Assembly (NCBI GenBank): GCA_958299035.1
Contig: CATQJL010000001.1
Location: forward strand, 17,343,433-17,407,432
Reading direction: 5' to 3'
DNA from: Cylicocyclus nassatus
Taxonomy: Eukaryota > Nematoda > Chromadorea > Rhabditida > Strongylidae
Length of the DNA: 64,000 nucleotides
The position numbers and the translations under genes were made by a program. Shown here piece by piece: positions 18,241 to 29,829 of the stretch (position 1 is its first letter; every line of letters starts with the position of its first letter). Under the pieces are notes generated by a model that had not been told where the DNA came from, did no database searches, and saw only the letters and a list, made by a program, of their open reading frames with translations.

Positions 18241-18603
18241 TATAAAGACCAAGTTTGTAGTCCGCTGGAATTTTCTGGAAGGAGATCCAATTTCTGGGGT
18301 AGCTGAAAAATTTTGATTTTTGACTTTAAATTTTGCTGGTGCTCTTTTTGTAGAGCTTCCTCCGCTCTATCGAATGATACCCTAAGTCTATCAGGAAACC
18401 AAAAACAACAAAATTTATTTGAAAATGGAATTCACTTTTGGGACAACTTAATAGTGCACGCCTTCATTGGTGCTAGAGTTTCAGAGGATTTCAAAATTTT
18501 GGTCAGCAATCTCGTTTTTTCCTTCTTTTTCTTTATTTTGAAAACATTCAATAAAGTCGAATTACTGAAAATGATGCACCTCGTTCGTTTGCAATAACAT
18601 AAT
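18241..18603. other. no gene seen
   Basis: AT-rich spacer between the Tc1/mariner-type element and the miniature LTR element. A 94-codon plus-strand ORF (18313-18597) is F/L-rich with no recognisable domain. Confidence 0.35.
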
Positions 18604-18819
18604 TGTCGGGACGCAGCTAGCTACAACAGCTGCTCGAGAAGGAGGTTGGCCTAAGACAGCCAACCTCTGGCAGTGACCTCCGGCCGCCAGCACTAGCCGG
18701 TGGCCTTCCCCTTCCCCTTCCCCCTTTTGTACATAACTATTTATAAAAAATATTATAGTAAGACTTATGTAAACCCGCTACACATCAGGTAAGGGAATAG
18801 CTAACCCTTATACCTGACA

Positions 18820-18835
18820 TGGAAGTCCCGGTGAG
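18820..18835 (+). promoter_or_regulatory. primer-binding site of the miniature LTR element
   Basis: TGGAAGTCCCGGTGAG directly abuts the 5' LTR and starts with the TGG complementary to a tRNA CCA end. The tRNA was not identified from memory. Confidence 0.5.
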
Positions 18836-19258
18836 ATTTTTTTCTTTTTTGAGTTATAGTCAAAATTTTTGTTTCTAATAAAAACAAAAAGAATTTTTCA
18901 CCCCTCGACATCCATATCGACAACAACTTCCACCCAAGTCAAACGAACGAATATTCTAGGTGAAGGTCGTGTCTGCTCGCAGTCCACCGGATCCATATCC
19001 TCACATCTGTATGTATTTTAACATATCGTCACGCCAACTGTACGTTCTCGCCGTAAATCACGTGTAAATTCCAACACACGTTACTCGGAAGAACTTCTGC
19101 CATATCTCGATATATCACCACTTCATTTTTATGTTCTCGCCGTAAATTACGTGCAAACTTCAACGCACGTCACTCGGAAGAACATCCACCACATCAACGC
19201 CAACCACTACAACGTCTCGAAACCTCAGCCATGCCACAAGCTCGAGGACGAGCTTCTC

Positions 19259-19271
19259 GAAGGAATGGAGA
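19259..19271 (+). promoter_or_regulatory. polypurine tract of the miniature LTR element
   Basis: GAAGGAATGGAGA, nearly all purine, directly precedes the 3' LTR and fixes the element's orientation as plus. Confidence 0.6.
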
Positions 19272-19493
19272 TGTCGGGACGCAGCTAGCTACAACAGCTG
19301 CTCGAGAAGGAGGTTGGCCTAAGACAGCCAACCTCTGGCAGTGACCTCCGGCCGCCAGCACTAGCCGGTGGCCTTCCCCTTCCCCTTCCCCCCCTTTTGT
19401 ACATAACTATTTATAATAAATATTATAGTAAGACTTATGTAAACCCGCTACACATCAGGTAAGGGAATAGCTAACCCTTATACCTGACATAAT

Positions 19494-21044
19494 AAATGTT
19501 ATGAATAAGTGCAGGTATGCCACCACTCCAATTACAAGCTATGCAGCTGTTTGTTCACCTGAAATTCTTTGTAACAAGTAAACTAACATATTTTTCTGGC
19601 ACTAAATAAACATTCGGTGGTTTGTTTTTGTCAAATTTTTCATAATAAAGTATATCCCATCGAAAAAGATCTCCCTTTTGAGTTCTCAAAATTTCTATAG
19701 TACATAATGAGAGCGCACTTGATTTCAAAAATTAGCTGTTAACTGCAGCAAAAAAAGTGCCGAAGCTTTCAATAGTCTACGGTGCCGTCCTCTTTGTCTG
19801 AGCAAAAATTACTTCGAAATTGTGGATTTTTATTGTCTCGAAGCTTTGAAACCTTTTTGCAGATTTTTATAATCTCTTGTTTTCTTCAGCTCTGTGCGAT
19901 TTTTTGGTGTCATCTAGTCTGCTACAACTCTGAGGTACTACTTGAACTGATGTTGTTTTGATTTCTTTCTTTTTTCCTTTTTGATTTTTGATTAGTATGA
20001 ATGTAAAGATTTTTGGCCAAATTTTTTGGACTAGTTTAGAGAAAATAAAGTGCAGGATTTTTGTGTGGGTTTCTGTTTAGCTAGGACTCATTTTTTCATT
20101 AGAAATTTCTATACCTCATTGATACAAGGCTGTTACATATCTTATCGTGTTGCTACAGTAATTATGAATTATAATATGATATAAATTAAGAATATATTAT
20201 GGATAATGTGCTATTTTCTATTTTTCCATCTGATTGTAGAAACGAAAAAATTGTTGATTTTGAGAGAGATTTGAGTTGAGATGTTTTTATTACACTTACA
20301 CTAATATTAAGGTAATTTTGTTTCACAGTAACCTCCACAATATTAACTTTCAAGAGCTCTCGTTCTTCTTTTTCATTTTCTAAAAATCATGGATAATGAG
20401 CACTAGCACTGATATAAACGTGTAGAAGTTTGAGGGTTTCAGATAGCACAAGTTGGAAATTTTTTGGAGCTAATTCAAAAAAATTTTGAAAAATCAAAAT
20501 TTATTGTGTGCATTGAAAAGCTACAATATCAAAGGTCTACTGTAACGATACAGTTATTCTAGAGGGTTAGGCCACAAAAGATATTAATTTCGTCTCTTTG
20601 TTTATTTTCCATCATCTTACAAAAACACGCTATTTCAGATATTTCTAGTTTTACATTAGGAAAGACTTCAACGTTTTCATTAAAACCACTCGGAACCTTT
20701 GCAAATGATACTATATTTCCTCTTCTTCCTCATTCCATACCTACCGATTCATCCATCTGTCTATCTTTCTGTTTGTCTGCAGAGCAATGCTCTCCGAGTG
20801 TAGAGTTTACCTCAGAGCACTCGGGGTATTTGTTGTGCTCGACTATTTACCTACTTGCGCGGTGGTTCTTCACACCGATCTGAAAGCTAGCGCTCTCTCT
20901 CTCCTTCTACATTTCGCTCACTGTGAGCTTCGATTTCGGTCTCATTGCTCAAGTCTTTTTCAAGTGCTACGAAGCGATCGCATTTCCGGTGCTTGTATAG
21001 GGGTTTTTTGGTCTGATCTTGTTCGCGATGTGCTCTTTTACATT
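19494..21044. other. no gene seen
   Basis: AT-rich DNA without convincing ORFs or repeats. The plus-strand ORF at 20787-21080 has no recognised domain and runs into the small inverted-repeat element. Confidence 0.4.
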
Positions 21045-21197
21045 CTCAGACAATCGCAAATGACTTCCGGGGCATATTGAAGTTCTAAAGCTTCCGAGGA
21101 GCGGGGGACATTCCTGTTGGAGCTGCCAGGTAGGGCGAGGTCCACCCACAATCCCAAATAGGGGCGTCGCCCCGGAAGTCATTTGCGATTGTCTGAG
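21045..21197. mobile_element. 153-bp inverted-repeat element (MITE)
   Basis: Perfect 29-bp terminal inverted repeats, 21045-21073 and 21169-21197, starting CTCAGACAATCGCAAATGAC. They enclose a 95-bp GC-rich centre. The perfect arms suggest recent activity or hairpin maintenance. The target duplication is uncertain. Confidence 0.75.
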
Positions 21198-24100
21198 TTG
21201 AGAATTATTGCAGAATATGTTGTTGTAAATTTTGCGCTTCTTGATCCCCGCACGTTTTTGACGGATTTTTTTTTTGAATAAGGGAATATGAGGGAATGCT
21301 TTACAAGAAATCTCACATAGGCGCTGCCGAGTGTTAGCCCTGATATTTTGAGCTTCTATTTCTTGAAAAGGCTTATTCAGAGAGCTACTCATTCGATAAT
21401 CTCTTTATCTAGAAAAAGAGTTGCTTTTCAATTTTGTCCCTTATACCACCTTTATGGATTTTTCTCAGATTGTCAAAAATTGGCTGGTTTTTTTTGGCAA
21501 TTCCCTCTGTTGTTGGCTCGTCACAGTACCGCTACCATAAGAGGTGGCTGATTCAATAGCACCATGATATAGAGTTGTGAAATAATTAAAAGTAGCTTGC
21601 ATGAATTATGAATTTGCGCAAGGGATATGTATTCACTCTAATGTAAAAGAAAACTTTCTAGAAAATGTGATCGTCTTGAAATTTTTTTTGCGAAGAGTGG
21701 CTGTCGTTCCCTATACACTTCTTACCAAAACTATGGACCGCCAAAATTTTCGAATGCATCTAAAAAAAATTTTTTTTGGAAAGCTTGCTAGCCCACGTCC
21801 CTTGACTCAAAATATTCCTCTCCCACCCCTCCCTACCTTGAAAAAAAATTCTTTGACCGCTATGCAGCACAAGTTAGCCTGTGATGTGGAAGTAGTACTG
21901 ATAAAAGGGACCAACACTTTCGTGTCGTCACCAAATTTCATGTGTTCAGGTACATGCAAAAAAACTTCTAAATGTATGGCAAGTGATACAGTATCTTTTG
22001 TAAGGAGTATAGCTTTTTCTGTGTGAAAGAAAGTTTTTTTTACTTTTACTGGGTTGTAAAGAAAAGAATGTCGTTTTTTTGGTTTTTCCCGCTAAAATTG
22101 ATATTTTCCAAGAACTGAAGCATATCCAAGTCCAAGATTTTATGGTCAAAATCTCGAACGTGTGTGGTATACAACGTCATATACGGAAGGAGCTCAGGAC
22201 CGCTGGGGGCGGAGTTTGCCATTTTCCGTTTTTCAATGTTTTCCTGTTTTCTAAGCATGAAAAAATTAAGCAAGTGTACCTATGAATAATTGCATGTGTC
22301 ATGGCAGGAGCAAGTGAGAAAGTCGTAGGGTTTTTTGGAGCAATATCCGATTTTTGGCATCATGAGTTGCTCTTATGTTTTGACTCCAAACTTTGGGTAA
22401 ATCAGGTTTTCTGGCAATTTTCACTCCTCACATATTTCTTGGACCTGTCTTTTCGCTTTGCTATAAATCGACATTCTTTTTTTCTCAACTCAAGTTTTTT
22501 TCCATTTTTATAACACCATGTTCACCTGAGTTTTCCTCGCTCTTATTGCATCGTGCCTGAAAAAACTTTTTTGTCCCAACCATCCATTTCCTCAAAGTTG
22601 TCGCACTTACGCAAAACGTGAATACATAAGAAGTCTAAATTTACGTTTACGCGGATCGTGCGCTGATTTCGGACACGATTTGTTGCTTTGCAATGGACTA
22701 AAATATAGTATTTAAGCTACAAATCCTGCAAATACTTCTTTTTTTTCTGGTAGAAAATCCCAGAAAATTTTGTCCCCGCTCAGGATTTCCCTTTCCATGC
22801 TATGTTCCGCGCCACACACTTGTTCTTTCCACGACTCCGAGGCTCACTAATGTGGTTGGGGAAAGTGGAAAAACCGCGCTCAAATGGCTTTGCGTTTGCT
22901 TTTTTGTGTATGTGAAACATTTTTATACAAAGAAAACGGTAATGGAGCCATTTTTTCTTAGTTCGATAGAAAAGGGCATCGAAGGACGTCTAGACGGTTA
23001 TGGGCTAAAAGTGAGCGTGTTCTTTTCTAGTCCTTTCACTCGTGACCTTCTTTACCCCCCCCCCACTTTATAGGACTTTGAAAAAAATCTTTTAGAGAGC
23101 GGCTTTGTATGTAGCTTGACTTTCCTCTAAAAAACAAAAATAGCCGAAATTTCGCAACCCTCTTCTTTCAAACATCAACGTTAAGAAAACTTTACAGCTT
23201 CATAGATACTTCCTCTGCTGGCATTTTTGTTGACTTTATGCGACACCTGTTCGCGAGTAAATAAAACTTTCTTATAGTCCTCATTGTTATACTTTTCAGA
23301 GCTATTCTTTGGCAATGGCGTGCTGAGGTTTTTCTAATGTTTTTGCCAAAATTTTGCAAGGTAGAGGTGAATCGAGTGGTAGTACTTGAAATATGAAAGC
23401 GAAAAGTTTGATGAGACAACACCTTTTTCATATTTAGAAGCTTTGGCAAACGGAAGTTAAAATAAACATTCTAGCAGCTAAAAACGATCGAGTCAGCTGA
23501 AGAACTGACTTGCTATTCGCTGGTTTCACCAGTAAGCGGTGGTTCATTGTCATTTGAGGCTGAAAACTTCTCCACAAGGATTTTAGCATAGTAGGAGTCA
23601 ATTTCTAAGCCGATGTAAACGGGCGCCGGTTACGTGGGCTTTGAATTACTGCGCACATCGTAAATGTCCTTTTAGTCAAGCAGACCTTTGATTTTTCTCA
23701 TTCAGAAAAATTAGGTTGACAATTTTTTACCAAAAATATGAAAATTTGAATGTCTAAAAAGCCTTCCAAACCATGGACTTTTCATCATTGATAATTATTA
23801 GAAAACCAAGACAAAATTCAGGTTTGAGTAGACATTCTAAATCCTTTGGCTATCGAATTTCTGAACCTTTTTTGTTTTCAATCAGCTTATGTTCTGTTAC
23901 GTCAGCAAGGAATTCTGATCCATGGGCTGCTAGAAAGCGCAAAAAGTTTTCCTGTTCAAAGCATTCACGACTATACGGCCCACCGGTGGATCGTACATGT
24001 CCTGCCATTTCGGACAATACGACCCACTGGTGGGCCATATGCCTTCTGAAGTTTTTGATTTCGCTAGTTTACAATGAAACTTTTTCGGCAAACTGAATGG

Positions 24101-25319
24101 ACTTCTGCTATATAAGGGAATACTTTTCAAAAGATTAACACTTCAGACTATAAGACCCATTGCTGGCCAAAAAATTACGCAAAAATATTGCGAAATATGC
24201 TCTGGTCTGAAATAACATTCATTAAAAAATCGGTCCTGTCTTGAATTGTCAGACATTAATCAACTCAAAAGACTTGTCTGAATGTGGAGAAGATTACGAT
24301 TTTGCAAAAGTTTTGTCTCAAAACTTGAACATCAATCTACTTTTTGAGTGCCTGTTGAGGTTTGCAAAGTATCACGAGAAAAGTAGCAAATTGCCTGCTA
24401 AGCACTCCCGAATGTCTCTATTACAGGGGCTTAATTCGAATTCGGCGAGACCTTAGCCCAGCCACAATTATACACTTTCGCATGCAAATGAAGCGCGATG
24501 GGAAATGTGAAAAATATGTATATGCCATTTTGCATTTGTTTCCGTGACTGTGTTTTCGTTCAGTATACTTTCATTAGCATTGATTATTTGTACAAAATGA
24601 GGATTGTTTGCAGTGTGTTTGAAAATTACATTTGATTTCTATTTACTTATTTGATTCTAACAATTTTGCAATCACGTGAGGCCAAAAATTCTAGAGGAAG
24701 AACAGATCTTTTCTCATAACATTCTATCTCTACTCACATATCATTTGTGAGTGTAAGCATACTTCTTTTCAATAAACTGTTAATGACATAAAAACCAAAG
24801 TAAACTTACAGATAGGCATAATCTTGGATATCCCTATTTCAATTTCAGGAATGTCTTTTTTTCGAGGAATGTAAAGAGAAATGGTGTTTGGGTTTTTTTG
24901 CTGAAACGTATTCTCTATTTTTGGAGCCGAGAGTTGGAGTGGTGTTGGGGTGACCGTGCAAAAACGTTTTTATCCTATTTTTTCAGCTGATAAGTATTTA
25001 TGATTTCACTATCTCCAAAGTTGTTTTGAACTTTTAAAATTTGCTCTCAAAAACTCGTGTATTCGCTCAATGTTGTGCAAATTTACATGCATCAGGACCT
25101 AATGCTTGTTTGCCGAACATTTTTTGGTCGGATTTCTCATCGGCACCTGCTTGACTTGTCGTGAATTATCTCTTGAAAAAAAACCACTATATGTTATCAC
25201 CAATTTTCGTTAGTCCCTGCTAAGCATTTTTTAAAAAGATTGCATTTTTCTAGAGAAAAAGTGGCAATTCATAGATTGACAAAACGTTTGTAGCACTGGA
25301 AATGAGTTGCAATGAGTGA
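21198..25319. other. no gene seen; AT-rich with one palindrome
   Basis: About 4 kb of mostly AT-rich sequence. The longest ORF (21601-22026, plus) has no recognisable domain or coding periodicity. A 68-bp palindrome at 23973-24040 is annotated separately. A C-run lies near 23046. Confidence 0.4.
23973..24040. repeat. 68-bp palindrome with two CCAC(C/T)GGTGG cores
   Basis: Two ~29-bp arms, each itself built around a CCCAC(C/T)GGTGG palindrome, face one another across TGCCATTTC. A related arrangement with GTGACCCAC cores lies at 31019-31082. Confidence 0.6.
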
Positions 25320-25866
25320 AGGGCCAGGCATACTTCACGCGATTTGGCATTATTCCAATCTTATATATAAAGCTGAATGTCTGTTTGTCTGTCTGTATGT
25401 CTGTATGTCTGTATGTATGTATGTATGTATGTATGTATGTCTGTATGTATGTCTGTACGTATGTTCCGAATAGAAAATTCCATTTCTGAACCGATCCGGA
25501 CCAAACTTTGCACACATACACTTCGGGGCCGGGCGGGTGTCATAGGCTACTTTTCGTCATCGATCGATATCGATTTTATCGATTTTTCAAAAAGTTCGAG
25601 CTACAGGGCTGGGAGTTGGCACAGGGGGGTAAGTGAGCATACTGATTTTACGAATATATTGTTGACAGGGTCGGGCGGAGCCGGGTTTGCCAGCTAGTTG
25701 TCCATAACTCACTGTGTGCACATTTTGAATGTACAGAAGATAGGGCATTTTATCAGTCCACGTAAGTTCTACACTATGCATGTGCAGTTTTATTGTTGGA
25801 TCTGGAGACTTCTGGCGAATTGCCAAATCGTGTCGCGACTGCAATCGCGTAAAGCATGCCCGGCCT
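25320..25866. mobile_element. MITE copy A, interrupted by a Helitron
   Basis: Ends AGGGCCAGGCATAC and GCATGCCCGGCCT. The flanking triplets are TGA and TCA. The parts outside 25359-25697 total 208 bp and align with the uninterrupted copy at 38970-39192 (for example GGCATACT, ATAACTCA, TTCTGGCGA-TTGCCAAATCG). The two parts therefore belong to one element split by a later insertion. A PIF/Harbinger-like assignment rests on the TTA duplication of copy B. Confidence 0.75.
25359..25697 (+). mobile_element. complete non-autonomous Helitron, 339 bp
   Basis: Starts TCTTATATATAAAGCTGAAT and ends GCCAGCTAG, inserted between A (25358) and T (25698), as Helitrons do. It contains a GTCT/GTAT microsatellite (25377-25460) near the 5' end, a CATCGAT-rich block, and the GC-rich GGTCGGGCGGAGCCGGGTTT segment just inside the 3' end in the place of the usual terminal hairpin. 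Uninterrupted MITE sequence at 38970-39192 supports both boundaries. It has no coding capacity. Confidence 0.82.
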
Positions 25867-25869
25867 TCA

Positions 25870-27673
25870 GTCCACTGTTTTGTTAGCTCATGTTCAATGC
25901 AGCAGTTCTCTCAAAGTTTTGCATGTAATGTGGTAATTTGCACAGCACTAGAAAGCCCTTTTCTTGCTCTTTCCAATGCTTCTTAATTTTGGTCAGAATC
26001 GTCATTATTCTGCATTTTGAGCCCAAGCGCGCATGATGCCACAGCTTAACAACATTCACGAAAGTTGTATTTAAGGGAATTTTTCCCTAATTTGCCAATG
26101 AAGCTGTTCATGTAAAAGTGTAAAGCGATTAAGCAGTCAAAGAGCTAGCGTATGCACATTCCTATTTCCAGATCAAAATTGTCTTGATTGCCAGTCATGT
26201 TGTCGATCCTTCGGTTAGCCCTTTTCGTTTGCGACGGAAAAAAATTCAAATATTCAAAAGAAGCATGTTTCGGCATACGCAAGACGACTCAAAAAGCGGC
26301 TTTTTTCTTTGCTCGCAAAAATTTTTGTGCCACAACAACTACATGGATCCACTTTAGGCACAAAATACTCTTCAGATCTTAGGCTTTCCAAGGATGACAA
26401 TTACATATGTCTGTCAATTCGCGTATGAGAGCAGTGCTTTGCTAAAATGGACGGTTTTGTTCTGAATTTTCGTTTCTCTCTCAGTTGCCTTTTTTATTTG
26501 GCACTGTGTCACTGTGGTATTCAAAAACTTGCTCAGTCTCACGAATGTGAGATTATCAGAAAATAATGAGTCCAAAGGAAGTTATAACAATTTTCAAAAA
26601 AATTCATAATCGGAAAGAACTTTCGGAACAGCCCAGTATACTGTAATACGAAAAAGATGAAGTAGGCTATATGAATGGCGAAATGAGACAGAACGTGTAT
26701 TGTTGAATTATTCAACCAAATAAATTAAATCTTAATAAAAGACGCAGGCGAGATCGACTTCTGGCAATGTTACAGTATGCTACCGTACCGTAACCTGCCA
26801 AGGGAAGACCTACGTCGATTCCCCGCATTCTTAGCTATCGAATGGTATACAAAGTGGTGATGCATAAAGCTTCCTCAGCCCAAGAAAGTCTTGCTCCTGC
26901 GACCCATAAAAGCCAAACCATTGAGGGGGCAGGGTGGAGCAAGCTAATAGTAGACATATCCACCTCATTTTTGAAAAGCTTTTGAGAGGTTTTTTTTCCA
27001 CTCAACAACCTATATACCATCAGAAAGCTCACGAAACGGAGATTCGACGTAGACCGTCTCTTTTTCCCTAGCTCCCCTCTACTCAGAGATACATGGCATT
27101 TCAGCTAAAAATATTGTGTTTTTGTCAAGAAATTCTTGTGTGAAGAATGAATGAAGATGCCTGATTGTCTAGCTTGATAACGTAAACCATCCCTTTTTTC
27201 CTATTTCCTCTTCCTTTCAGAAATGGAACGCAATGTGATCGTCTAAAATCAGCTGATGCTACAGCTAGATAAACAATTTTATATGTGAAGTTCACTAAAG
27301 AGCTGGAGAAATATAGATGGTCTACGTTTATTCTACATATTTCAAGCTTTCGAATGGTATGTCGATTGGTTAGATGTAAGTTACCCTGAATCAAAAAACT
27401 CTCTGTTCGATGACCATTTGAAACCAAAGCAGTGAGAAATTCATCTTTTACCTCTATACCATTTATTTTCTCTCTTTGCACATTCCAGTCCCATTTAGCA
27501 TACAAGCGTCAAGGCCTCATTCACCTCAAGGCTCAGTATCCCTTTCACTTTTCTAGGTCGGAAGTAGCCAAAAGCCCTCTTACCTGGAGAGGAACCTCCT
27601 CTCCCTATCGCATCTATGGTGCTCTAAGTTGTCACTTCACGTAAATCTCTTGTTTTCTCTTTATGTTATATTA
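25870..27673. other. no gene seen
   Basis: AT-rich sequence. The minus-strand 126-codon ORF at 27125-27505 has no recognised domain. No RNA gene or clear inverted repeat found. Confidence 0.35.
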
Positions 27674-28789
27674 GGTTGTAACGTAAGTCTTGAGACACTC
27701 TCACTTCATACGGCCATAAGTCATACAGTTCACATTTTCAACAGGGTTCCAGGATACCATCCGACGGAGCGAAGCAGGCTCTACAAGATGGCTTGCAATA
27801 GTTCGCCCAATTTCAACCCACTGTAAGTTTGCATCCAGAATCTGAGTCGTACTAAAGGCTCAAAGAATCGCGAAAAATTCATATTTTGTTTAAATAAATC
27901 CTACGAATCTCCAACTTGCTCACAAGAATTGTATACTACATTAGGCACTCATGCGTACCATACCTGTATTTTTTATTCAAAAAATGAGAAGGCGAAAAGT
28001 TTCATGTTTATACAAAAACGGAGTTATGTTGTTTTTGTTCATGTAGCTGTATACTTCAAGTCCGAAGGATTAAAACTGTAAATTTTCAGGTTACTACAAG
28101 ATGTAGTTTTCGAGAAATATTGATTTTAGCATGGGACATTCGAAAGAGGAGAGCTAAATTAGGTAACTTTAGGGCATATGGAAAACTGAAAATCTACAGT
28201 TATACTCCTGAGTTCTTTTAGTATACAATTACGTGAATGAAAGAAGCATAGCTTCGTTTTTGTAAAAGCATGAAAACTTTCGTTTTTTTCGATTTCTATA
28301 TAAGGAAGAAATTCAGAAACAGTGCATATGAGTGTTCGATGTACATAGTATGCAATTTTTATGAGTAAGCTGGAGATTCGTATCGTCGATTCGTTGACTG
28401 TACGGACTGGACATAACCGCGGAGCACGCGCCGCGAGGTAAAACGCTTGCTCCAATACAAACTCGCCATTGTTAAAATCGTGCTCTCGCAACATTTTAAC
28501 CGCGCCGCGCGTAGTCCGCCGCGGTTGAGCAGTCCGTACGGCCAACGAATCGACGATAGGATTTTTTTTTTGAACAAAGGTATGAATTTCGTGATTTTTT
28601 GAGTCTTCAGTACGACTCAGATTTTGGATGCAAACTTACAATGGGTCGAAGTTGGTGCGAACTTTTGCAAACCATCTTGTAGAGCTTGATTTGCTCTATC
28701 AAATGATGTCCTGGATCCCTGTTGAAAATGTGAACTATATGACCTGTCGCCGTAAGAATTGAGAGTGTCTCAAGACTTGTGTTACAACT
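27674..28789. mobile_element. inverted-repeat DNA element, arms ~225 bp
   Basis: Left end GGTTGTAACGTAAGTCTTGA and right end TCAAGACTTGTGTTACAACT, flanked by TA (27672-27673, 28790-28791). The arms continue through CCCACTGTAAGTTTGCATCC and GGATGCAAACTTACAATGGG to about 27900 and 28565. A second inverted-repeat element is nested inside (28381-28558). No transposase ORF. TA duplication suggests the Tc1/mariner group. Confidence 0.72.
28381..28558. mobile_element. nested GC-rich hairpin element, 178 bp
   Basis: Bounded by TATCGTCGATTCGTTG and CAACGAATCGACGATA, with arms of ~55 bp including GTACGGACTG / CAGTCCGTAC and AACCGCG blocks. The outermost TA on each side may be the duplicated target. 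It is much GC-richer than the element it sits in. Confidence 0.68.
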
Positions 28790-28988
28790 TAGTAGATACA
28801 ACGCAGCTCTTTATATCCGGTATTTGTACGGTATTTTTCATTTCTGTATCACTTTGTCGTGTACTAAGGCGCAAGGTGTGCAGACTCACAATGAGCCGCA
28901 AATGACTCTATTATACATGCTTCGGACTATATTACAAAATGTTCTTCCTCACTTTTCTTCGCCTTTCTTTCCAGACACTATTTTGTTC

Positions 28989-29249
28989 TTACAACTTCGA
29001 CACAAATGCGCAATTGACTAGTCTCACTTTTTCGACATTTAATTCCACAGCGTCTTCAACAACTTGTTTAATTCCTCTTAGTAAGACTTTGCGACCTCGT
29101 CCTTGAGTCGAAACAACTAATCCGCTTTTTTGTTGGGCAAAACGTTCCTCGGCAATTTTGTCGGTTTCAGTCGCTCTGTGGTTTTTTTTTAGCTTCTCAA
29201 TGCTAGGAGCTAGATTTCTCAATCTTTCTAGTTTAACTTCTTGATCGTA
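28989..29249 (-). pseudogene. unrecognised coding-like fragment
   Basis: An open minus-strand frame of about 86 codons, rich in Lys, Glu, Val and Gln (EVKLERLRNLAPS, then KVLLRGIKQVVEDAVELNV), ending in TAA. Composition is far more protein-like than neighbouring ORFs. It has no ATG near its start, an in-frame stop just upstream and no good splice acceptor. I do not recognise the family. It could be the last exon of a decayed gene or of an old transposon. Confidence 0.3.
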
Positions 29250-29447
29250 TTAGCTTCGTTTAGTATAAGTCTTTCTCTTCAAATTTTTTCTGACCTTTCC
29301 CGCATCATTCACACAGATCATTGAGTGCTACATGAGCTTTGACCTGTAATTCTGCAATTGCACACTCCACGCATCCGTGGTGGCGATGATGATTGTCATG
29401 TCGGAAACTATGTCACCACGGCAATGACATCCTATATGAACAAATGA

Positions 29448-29699
29448 ATTGTTCTGGGTCATCGACAACAGTCATCATCACGCGACGACGATGGGTTCGG
29501 CGCCCGCGGACAAAATGGTCCGCCGTCGGGGCCGCACTTCACCGCTTCCGTCAACGTCAAGTATGCGTGGAAAAACGTCAAGATGACATGCGCGAAAAAA
29601 AACCGACCTAATGATGACGTTGTTGAGCTGAAATTAGGAGGGCAGGTGGATTTAGGGCCGAGGAAAACGCGCGTGGAATTAGCTGCGATTAGTTCGTAA
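29448..29699 (+). pseudogene. coding-like fragment, strand uncertain
   Basis: A GC-richer block, open for 83 codons between TGA (29445) and TAA (29697). The translation looks protein-like (GPHFTASVNVKYAWKNVKM, then VVELKLGGQVDLGP). The opposite strand is also open over 29459-29827 and carries a CTAATTTCAG acceptor-like site near 29629, so the true strand is unsettled. I do not recognise a family. It is either an isolated exon or a decayed gene piece. Confidence 0.3.
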
Positions 29700-29829
29700 T
29701 TTCCGGATAGTGAGAAGTCGAGCCGCTCTTCGACGACGCACTGTGGACGTAAGGGATCAGTGAATGAAGTGTAGACCGAAAGGATTAGGAGAGGTCCTAG
29801 AGTCTTCGGAGAGAAAACTTCCTTCATTT

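Larger units (their letters stand above)
18604..19489 (+). mobile_element. miniature LTR retroelement (TRIM-like)
   Basis: Two LTRs, 18604-18819 (216 bp) and 19272-19489 (218 bp), begin TGTCGGGACGC and end ATACCTGACA. They differ by one two-base C indel and one substitution. A 4-bp TAAT target duplication flanks them (18600-18603, 19490-19493). The internal region is only 452 bp and non-coding. It starts TGGAAGTCCCGGTGAG, a typical primer-binding position although I cannot name the tRNA, and ends with a purine tract GAAGGAATGGAGA against the 3' LTR. A ~50-bp segment beginning GTTCTCGCCGTAAAT occurs twice inside (about 19042 and 19131). It must depend on another element's proteins. Confidence 0.85.
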
